Shown: piece after piece, positions 56,203-64,000 of the stretch
Layout: each line of letters starts with the position of its first letter
Numbering within the stretch: the first letter of the stretch is position 1
DNA from: Gordionus sp. m RMFG-2023
Taxonomy: Eukaryota; Nematomorpha; Gordioida; Chordodea; Parachordodidae
Reading direction: 5' to 3'
DNA length: 64,000 nucleotides
NCBI RefSeq assembly: GCF_954871325.1
Contig: NC_088776.1
Location: 41,496,569-41,560,568 of the forward strand
Notes under the pieces: model-generated
The model's database searches: none
The model's input: only the letters and a program-made list of their open reading frames with translations
What the model was told of the DNA's origin: nothing
Translations under genes and position numbers: made by a program

Positions 56203-58082
56203 ATATATATATGTAAAGTATCTTTTAACAACTATATACGAATAATGTGATACCAAAAGAAAATGGTCAGGTTGAAACAAGAATGATTTCGTTTACGATG
56301 ACCTTTTTTTTCATCAAAGCATAATAATATAAATATTATCCACATAAAAGAAATTTTTAAAACCTCATTTCTTTCCAGGGCTAGTTTTGAGCTTAGTAAG
56401 GCTAAACAAAACTCACCGATGTCCGTTCTTCTCTAGACTTGAAGATGATAATTTTTGAAGGTTTTTTTTTATCTAAGGATTAACGAGCTACTAATAAAAA
56501 ATGTTAGCAATTTATTAGCGCTCTACTTTGAAAAATATTTAGCTATAGCGCTCTACTTTGAAAAATATATAGCTATAGCGTGTTACCTTAAAAAATAGCT
56601 AACTATGTTTAAAAGTCTTTAACAACACTCATTAATTTAAAATACTTTGGAAAAATATTTAAGAAAGAATTTTAAGTCAAAAATAAACATAAAATTAATA
56701 ACCTTGTAAATCGAAAGCTATGGCTATAATTAGGAGAATAAAAAGCACCATTCGACTTTTATTAAGTAGTAGGAGTTGGCTTGAATGTTAAATTTCAAAT
56801 GAAAAGGGTGGAAGGAATCCAACAATAAAGATTCGCTGGTTATCGGGAGAATAAATAGAACCAAGAAGCAAAACAAATAAGATTTTTACTTGTTTGGATG
56901 TAACCCTAATAATATAGGGTTGTTCTATTTTTATCAACACAAAATTATACCCGAACGCGCTCTTATTTTCTATATGTTTAATAGTATTTATAACATTAAT
57001 TAAAGGCTACCATTAATACCAATGGAGGTCCTGTAACAAATTATCCTTGAATTTTCTAAAATAAATAAAGTGGCTTTAAAAACTGGAATTTTATTTTTAC
57101 AAATTTAATATAGATGTTCCAATTAAAAAAAATACTTAACTATTATATGGAAATCATTAATAAATAATATATTTTTAAAAACTATAAGCCTTTATGAACT
57201 AATTGAAGATTCAGCTGTTCTCAATCTTCGTAACTAAATTGTAATTAAGAAAGCACAAGAACATGAAATACCTAAGCGTAATTTATAAGGTACAATTAGT
57301 GTGCACCACAAACAACAGCATTATTAATAATAGTCTCCAAATTGAACAATAGTCGGTGACAATCCAAGATATCGAGTTTTCAATTAGAGTTAACACGGGA
57401 ACCCTCATAACCGGACCAAATCTAATCATCATAGGCTATCTTTAAACTTTTCAAGTATCGGAATCCAAAATCAACTTTAATAAACCCGGATCCTTTTGTT
57501 CCAAACTACGTTATCAACATTCATAAAGTGGAAAAAATATTCTTAACAGGTCAATCTCGTTTTTTTTATAGTCGGAGGTTATGTTTCCCAGATTTGATCC
57601 TGTGCCAGAGGTTTAAAACAAATTCAAAAAATTTATGCACTAAATAAACCCTTTAAAGGGAATCGCACAAAAATTTGAACAATATTAATTAATTGTATAC
57701 TTCTCTTGGAAACGCTTAGAGTTCCTGAAATTTTTCAAAAGAGTTCTGTTCTCAGTTTCTACAAATTTGTAATTTTTTACTCAGATTCTTAAAAATTATG
57801 ATTTGGGGAGAAAAAATATAACTTAGACAGATAAAAAAGATTCAATCATGATCATTTTCATATTGATAATTTTAATTTATTGTTTTCGATAATTATTTTT
57901 ATTTGCTGAAGATTATATATAACTAAGTTGTATCATGAATTTTCTTTTATCAATAAACAGTAGATGAATCCCAATGTTCCATTTTAAATAACAAACACGA
58001 TAAAACTATATTAATAATAGAACTAAATGAATAATAAATTGAAATGTAATATTTGCTTAGTATTATAACTAAAAAAAAATTA
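56203..58082. other. Intergenic DNA between hAT and pogo-like element
   Basis: A short tandem repeat at 56515-56600 (agcgctctactttgaaaaat and variants, three copies of ~34 bp) leads to tctttaacaacact at about 56628, the reverse of the agtgttgttaaa tip seen at 10312. A GC-richer block at 57200-57560 has no convincing frame. Confidence 0.5.
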
Positions 58083-59011
58083 CAGTAAAACCCCGATTTA
58101 ACATTGTCATAAATTTATAATTTAGAGTTCCTGATTCCAGAATCTTATGATTAGCATATTCATGCATATAAAAATTAAAACGAAATAGAAGATTGGGGCG
58201 AAAATGGAACATGGGGCACATCTGAACGCTTCATTTCATTTGAAAAATATCAAAGTTCAGAAAATGAAATTATAAATAATTATCACATAAGTGTATGGCA
58301 AGATATTAAATCTCTATATAAGAATCTTATAGTTATATATTGCATTGTATATCAATATATGTGCTTTCTTTAACCCTATTTTTCTAAAATATTGTAATAT
58401 TACAATTTCTAGTTTAATATCAAATGATTGCTTAAGCTCTCCTCTATCAGTTAACATCAAATAATTATTATTACCTTTCATAATAAGTGAACATGAACAG
58501 TAAAGGCACTTTAGAAATGGGCACATTTGATTATTTATATCTATTTTGATTTTCCCCGTTATATGTGCAATTTCTCTTCAAATTTAACATAGTACGATAT
58601 TATAATTGAAATAATGATACTAATGAAGATGCTACCTATTTCTTTTATGATAAAGCTTTATATATATAAATATATGATTATATTAAATCTGTTATCAATA
58701 AATTTGATATTATTTTCATTTATGAAACATATTTATAGCAAAATCATGTTGTAATTTAAAATTTAATCATTCATTTTAAATGTTCTAATGCACCCTGGAT
58801 TATGTTTTAACCAATCCTGAAAGTTGATTATTTTAGTCATTGAACAGGTTTTATAAACATTTTTACATAAATCGGTTTTAATAAAGTTTATTTTTAGCAA
58901 TATTCAAGCTTGTTTATTTTTATTTCCCGTTTTTTTAAAAAAAATAAGTTTTCGGTATTTAAGGTTTATTGCTTCTGTTATCTTGAGAAACGTCAAAACG
59001 GGGTTTTACTG
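58083..59011. mobile_element. pogo/Tigger-like terminal-inverted-repeat element
   Basis: CAGTAAAACCCCGATTT at the left and AAAACGGGGTTTTACTG at the right, flanked by TA on both sides, as in pogo-type Tc1/mariner elements. 929 bp without a transposase frame; non-autonomous. It ends 119 bases beyond the serpin-like stop codon. Confidence 0.82.
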
Positions 59012-59130
59012 TAATTAACAAAAAATAATCTTTTTACCTAAAAATTCAATAATAAATTAGAAGAAAAAATTTAATTTAAGACAAAAGTTTCTGAGATAAA
59101 TCGTAAAGTTTTGTTTATTTTTTTTTAGGG

Positions 59131-59407
59131 TTAAACATTTTTTCCAAATAACAATATTTGATTCCTATCCGAGGCTATAAAATACAAGAAAGATGCAATT
59201 TCAGCTGATCTGTGAGCTTTTGAATTAAACCTATCCTGTTCAGAAATGTCTGTTATATTATCAAGGGATGATAGGCCTTGATATAACTTTGCTTCAATCA
59301 AAGTTCTCATAACCAATTTGTTCTGTAATATTTCTATGCTCGATGAATGAAGATAACTTCTGACTGTCCCAGTTTCATTTATAAATACGTCATCCATTAT
59401 TTCTTGG
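59131..59407 (-). CDS. Serpin-like exon D (reactive loop region, C-terminus)
   Basis: Acceptor aaattag. Runs through LVMRTLIEAKLYQGLSSLDN, a loop without the EExGTEAAAAT-type hinge, then SFLYFIASDRNQILLFGKNV and the TAA stop at 59131-59133. Confidence 0.7.
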
Positions 59408-61962
59408 CTAATTTGTAAAATAAAAATAATATAATGTTTCTGTTTGTTTAAAAAATTAAGAAAAATTGAAAAAATATCTTAAATCATAGTTTAGCCAATC
59501 TTAGTAGGATATGAGGCGTGACTGTTAAGGACCCATTTTGACACTCACTAAATAGTGTCATAAATAAATAATCTGCCTATTTACTTTCACTGCTTATTAA
59601 TCTAGAGCACAGATAAAAAAAATAAAGGGTCAAATATCATTTTGAATATAATTTTACAAGTGAAAAAATCGAGCATTCAATTTATACATTAATCTAATGC
59701 ATTGTCAGATAATATTTTCAATAATATTCTTTAATTATAATTAGCAACATGGAACAGAAACTTGAGTAAATTTATGGAACGGGAACAGAACCGGAATATG
59801 TATTCCGGAACCATCCCCGGTCCTGGAACATTCCTAAAAATATATATAAATTTTTTATTTATTTCTAGAATTAAAAAAATAAAAATTTTAAATCCACCTA
59901 AAAGCATAATAAGTAATCATTAATCATAAACTATACAATACTAGCAATGTTATAAAAATTGGCAAACAAGTAGTAAATTAAAAAGAGGGAAAACATTTTT
60001 ATCAAATTTATAAAATTCGTTTTTTTCTATAAAATTCATTTTTTTCGATAAAATTCATTTTTTCTATAATAAGTAATTCGGATAAATCATCTGAAGAGAA
60101 TATGATGAATTAGAACTGTTTCTAAGGTTCACTGATAAAAAAGAAAAACATAGCATACAAAAGGGATGATATTCTATCAACCATAAAATATTTTCGAGCG
60201 GTTCTAGATAAATTTGCTAGAATATTTGGAATCCAATAAAATAAAAAATCCTATCGTATGAATTGACCCAAATCGTATTAGAAACTCCCATGTAGACAGG
60301 TAAGTGTTGAACGTTGTCGACACTCAAATTTATACTAACACCATAAATAACCAATATAATGATAATATTTAAAAAAATATATTATTGCTTCGATGTAATA
60401 AAGATTAATTAAAATGTGTAGATTTAAAAAAATATATTTTATATTTTTCTCGGAACGTTCCAGAACATTCCAAAATCTGGACCGGAATGGAAACAAAAGA
60501 TGCCCCTGTTTCGGGTTCCTGATTATAAAGTGTAGTAGTAAAATAACTTTTATAGATAATATAATTCTTTACTCATTTAGACAATTCAAGCTTGTATTTT
60601 TTAAGGCTTGGCTTAAGTCAATGGTAAATTTGGTGTTAAGATTAATGTTTGGCGCATTTATTAAAATGTTGTCATTTCTGTTATTATGGTTGTTTCTTGG
60701 CTTTTTATTTTGCATGATATTAATTAAAATTTCAGGGTGGACTCTCAAATTCTCGATGATAGTATTCAAAGTTATAGATGTTACAATCGAGTCATTGCTT
60801 GTATAAGGTATTAAAACGTACATAATAAAATGCAATTTTTTATTGCCCAGTGATAGCTTAAAAATGTTGGCGCCTAAGGTGTTTTCTATCCAAGAATTTA
60901 TAGCTAGGGTTTGTTCTATGTGTAATCTTAAATGGGAAAGTTTTTTCGCCTTTAATGTGAGTTTTACCTTGTTTTTGGAACCTAATTTATTTTATTATTT
61001 ATTCATATTTAATTAAATTATTTATTTTTTTACCTTGTGAAGGAATTAAACCTGATAAAGAAATTTGTCTCCAATCATGGACATTTGATCTAAATTTATT
61101 TTCTTCTTCCTTGTTGGGACAACAATTTATGGAACTAATATAAATATAATGTCTTATAAAAAAAGCATATAACAATTTTTTTGAAGAGAAATTATAATTT
61201 TTAATCAGTATTCCGATTTTGAAATTTTGTAATAAAATCAAGATTTTTATTTTTTTTTGAAACAATTGTGTCTATTAAAAATAAATATTGTAAACTTAAA
61301 TGAAGTCCTTAGACCTTGGAAATCATTCACAATAAATCCCTAAGAAATCATTTTAGATTTAACGCTATGTTAAATTAAGATTCAAAATATTTTAAGGTAA
61401 ATTGTTGTAGTTTTTAGTCTATTAACGATCCTTATTTCAATAAATCTAATTAACTTGTTATTCGAAGAGTATTTCCAATCCAGTGTCATATTTAAACCTG
61501 TTTTTGCTAACAATACAATGTCGTCGCTATTATTCGATAATTGCCAAAACGTAGGTTTATGGATCAATTCACTTTCCTTGATCTTCCTTACTTTCTTGAC
61601 AAAACTTTTGGTCAAGTTTGTATCATTATCATAGATAAATATAAAATTTTCAGCTTGTAATGGATTTGGACTACGATCTGTATAAAATTTATTTTTTCTA
61701 GATTTCTTCTTAAGTCTATAATTTATAACGTTTTGGCTTGATTTCATTATTCGTTTCTTTTTTGACCCCATATTATTAATATACGAATTTATCATTGCTA
61801 GGCATGTATTATTATCTTTTAAGCCACTTCTCAATATTTGCAAAGTTTGTAATATAAGGATAGGAGAAAAAACATGATTTTTACCTTCTTTATTAATTAG
61901 TGAATTAAATTTAGCCGTAAGAATGGCCAAATTGTAGGGATCCTTATTGTGTTTTTTTGCTT
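59131..61962 (-). CDS. Divergent serpin-fold protein gene, 5' end not found
   Basis: Four exons join with matching phases: 61455-61962, 61034-61134, 60573-60981, 59131-59407 (1295 nt, about 430 codons). Visible serpin landmarks are GKNHVFSPILILQTL (helix B, family NVFFSPLSI), NFIFIYDNDTNLTKSF, DDIVLLAKTGLNM (strand 3A, family LVLVNAIYF), FKLSLGNKKLHFIMYVLIPY (family LELPYKGDLSMLIILP), NDNILINAPNINLNTKFTID (family VEVFLPKFKIE) and FLYFIASDRNQILLFGK at the C-terminus (family PFLFFI...ILFMGRV). The reactive-centre hinge, normally Gly/Thr/Ala-rich, reads EAKLYQGLSSLDNITDIS, so protease inhibition of the usual kind is unlikely. No in-frame ATG precedes the domain in the first exon; at least one upstream exon is missing. 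Identification rests on motif order, with low overall identity. Confidence 0.72.
59740..60533. repeat. GGAACnGGAAC-rich repeat in serpin-like intron
   Basis: ggaacgggaacagaaccgga near 59780 and ggaccggaatggaaacaaaa near 60480 are mirrored in part (ggaacgttccagaacattcc). Probably a non-autonomous DNA element; exact ends not clear. Lies in the last intron of the serpin-like gene. Confidence 0.5.
60573..60981 (-). CDS. Serpin-like exon C (central sheet)
   Basis: Acceptor aaattag, donor GA|GTAAAG. Contains IFKLSLGNKKLHFIMYVLIP and INAPNINLNTKFTIDLSQAL, the strand/helix order expected in serpins before the reactive loop. Confidence 0.68.
61034..61134 (-). CDS. Serpin-like exon B
   Basis: Reads SINCCPNKEEENKFRSNVHD then WRQISLSGLIPSQ. 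Acceptor ttatattag and donor CAAG|GTAAAA are good, and the phases fit both neighbours. Taken alone it is not recognisable. Confidence 0.6.
61455..61962 (-). CDS. Serpin-like exon A (N-terminal half)
   Basis: Acceptor ataatag and donor AA|GTTAAT on the minus strand. Codes for helices A and B and strand 3A equivalents. A Lys-rich stretch (GSKKKRIMKSS, RLKKKSRKNKF) sits where a flexible loop would be. An in-frame stop just upstream of the acceptor rules out extension. Confidence 0.7.
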
Positions 61963-63085
61963 CTATTATGGTAATTGAATTTACTAAAGCTATATTTTTT
62001 TAAAATACAAAATAAATATTAGCATCACAAACTATCTAATTTATATTATTGGTTGATAAGGTGATAAAGGAAAATAATTATATTTTTAATTTAATAATAA
62101 TTGAAACACCCTTATTTGTTATAAAAAAATGTTAAGGTGAATATTTGTATTTATCTATTTGGGCACATTCCAAATTAACCAAGTTTCGGTATATATTTTT
62201 TATTATGGATCAAGTTATTATATTTTATAAATTTCTTACAGAATATAACAATTAACAGGAATGAAAATTGTTTTTTATGTGTACCCATTCAAATAAAATA
62301 TATACTATTTTATTTTTAAATTTTGAAAAAAAAATTTTTAAATATTTTTTTTAAAAATAATTTGGAAAATAAATTTATTTATAAAAATAATTTAAAAACT
62401 TGAATAAATAAAACAATTTTAGGTCAATCTTAAATATTTTTAATAATTTTTTGAATAATTTCAATATTTTTAAGATGTTTAAATTCAGGTTAAATACAGA
62501 TAGGGTGTAAATTAATAAAAATTTTATCTGAAAAAATTGTTGGAAATTAAAATAACTTATATATTAATATTAAATACCTTTAAAGAATATTATAAAGAAT
62601 CTATTTTTATTCAAACGATAAAAAATAAACTATTTACGGATTTTAAGGATAAAAAGACCGTTTTTCGGGAAAAAACAAACGAAAAAAACAAGGTATAACA
62701 GCCAGGCCACAAAGGAGAGCGAATATTTAAAGGAAATAACTTAAAAAATTTAAAAATTAAAAATGCGATAGATAAGAATTAATGTATTAGTAGCCAATAT
62801 TTATTTTATTGCTATAATTAATAACGAACAAGCATTCATGAACATTTCTTTCATTGAAATATAAATGGGTTGTATTAAATTTTGTGAACAAGATGGTAGG
62901 GGGTCTGTGCATGGTCTTGATGTTAGAAGTAAATGCCATTTTCTGCTCGAGCATTTATTATTCTTCAGTTTGTATTATGATATTTTAGTATACTGCTACT
63001 TGAAGAAAAAATGTTTTGAGCAAAATTTATATTCATAAATTCAAATATTTACCCTTTTTTCCAGCAATAAAAAGTTAGTTGTCTA
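61963..63085. other. 5' side of the serpin-like gene
   Basis: Should contain the missing first exon or exons (minus strand). A short frame opening MFMNACSLLIIAIK (near 62850) has a signal-peptide look but no donor in reach. Otherwise A/T-rich. Confidence 0.35.
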
Positions 63086-63376
63086 TGTTAGCGGTGCGTT
63101 GTTTTTTCAATTTTAAATCATTTTTTAAAATTTCTACCCAGAATTTCAGACAATTTTGATTTGAACTTTGAAGTTTTTTCATAAATTTTTTATAGAATTA
63201 TAAATGACTCAAAGGTAAACGGCAAAATTTTCTACAATTCATAAGATAGGTATTCTAAGCACGCTGGAATACATTTTCTGTAAAATTTTTTAAATTTAAA
63301 AAAAAAACAAGCTCAAAAGATGATTTATAGTTGAAAAAGTAACACATTGTCGAAAAAAACACATTGCTGCTAACAT
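63086..63376 (-). mobile_element. MITE with TGTTARC ends, copy 2
   Basis: Inverse of the copy at 15074: tgttagcggtgcgttgtttt ... cacattgctgctaaca, sharing the interior atgactcaaaggtaaacggc and tacaattcataagataggta. Confidence 0.78.
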
Positions 63377-63639
63377 ATATGTCGTAAATTTTAAAGGGAT
63401 TAGAACTATAAGGGATCATCACGGGTTATAAAGGGATCCCTTTAAGAATTCAATTTTTTAAAGGATAAAGAACTATAAGGTATTATCACGTTTGAACCAT
63501 GATATAGAATAATCTTATTAAAACGCGTTTACGTGCGTTTTGTTTTATTTTTTAAAAATTAATTGTTATTTATTTATTTTCAATGTATTTTTTTGGCCTT
63601 ATCAATCGATAGCTAAAGATTTATTCAACTGGAGGTCAA

Positions 63640-64000
63640 TCTCTCACCCTAAATGGGCGAGTCTAGGTCTGGGGGGTCAGGAATATTTTCATCAAAATAA
63701 AAAATCGATATGGGTATCAAATAATAGCTAATTTTAATATCTTTTGAGAAAGTCTTCATTTTTTGTCTTGATGGGAATGACTTGGTCTGGGGTGGATGGA
63801 GGGTGGGGGGGGGGTGTAAAAAATAATATTTTTTGATATGGGTATCAAATAAAAGGTAATTAAAATATTTTTTATTGTAATATAATAATCATTCATAGAG
63901 AGCGGGTCTAGGTCTTGGGAGGTCAGGAATATTTTTATTAACACAAAATATAGATATGGGTATCAAATAAGAGCTAATTTAAATATCTTTATATTGAAAG
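63640..64000. repeat. Tandem array with GATATGGGTATCAAATA units, runs off the window
   Basis: The word gatatgggtatcaaata occurs at 63708, 63835 and 63953 (spacing 127 and 118), each time followed by a taatt(t/a)aaatat stretch and, in most units, preceded by gtctaggtct-gg-ggtcagg. Open-ended at the right border. Confidence 0.8.

Noticed and set aside
57200-57560. GC-richer block reading TIQDIEFSIRVNTGTLITGP in one frame
   Set aside because: Faintly like a retropepsin active site (DTG), but NTG lacks the catalytic Asp and neighbouring sequence does not support it.

Overview
This is an A+T-rich (roughly three-quarters A+T by eye) animal nuclear sequence. The introns are GT-AG, the DNA transposons are metazoan types (hAT/ZMYM1, PIF/Harbinger, piggyBac, pogo-like), and the main gene is PDE8, a cyclic-nucleotide phosphodiesterase subfamily known from animals. 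It looks like an invertebrate, but I cannot name the species. There are no bacterial operons, CRISPR arrays or rRNA genes.

Two host genes can be assembled. The first is a PDE8-type 3',5'-cyclic nucleotide phosphodiesterase on the + strand, 21357-50962. I placed 21 exons over 29.6 kb. Their phases agree end to end and give about 1155 aa (1101 aa if exon 18 uses its earlier donor): a myristoylation-type MGC start, a receiver-like (REC) domain, a PAS domain, a linker with two RRxS motifs, and an HD-type catalytic domain with every expected metal-ligand motif. The second is a divergent serpin-fold gene on the - strand, 59131-61962. Four phase-consistent exons cover almost the whole serpin domain; the first exon or exons, which should carry the start codon, were not found.

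The rest is mobile-element sediment. 112-3009: short LTR element (Ty3/gypsy type) with a 5-bp TSD. 3269-5604: element with ~570-bp terminal inverted repeats. 5605-9458: hAT remnants and A+T-rich DNA. 9459-14887: a PIF/Harbinger element with TTA target duplications that took later insertions; one is a small hAT-type element whose right end and flank were then amplified in tandem. 14888-21356: a MITE, a hAT fossil, a 164-bp tandem repeat and a tRNA-headed SINE-like repeat. The PDE8 introns hold a piggyBac fossil, two hAT fossils, several foldback MITEs, a GC-rich interspersed repeat with many copies, and two tandem duplications. 53416-56194: a nearly complete hAT/ZMYM1 transposon with perfect 8-bp target duplications. 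58083-59011: a pogo-type terminal-inverted-repeat element just downstream of the serpin gene. The window ends inside a tandem array.

The two genes show no sign of working together; they are neighbours separated by transposons. PDE8 enzymes hydrolyse cAMP with high affinity. The serpin-like protein lacks the usual inhibitory hinge. I found no new multi-gene system. The most unusual items are the insertion in the PDE8 catalytic domain, the divergent serpin, and the tandem amplification across a transposon/flank junction.
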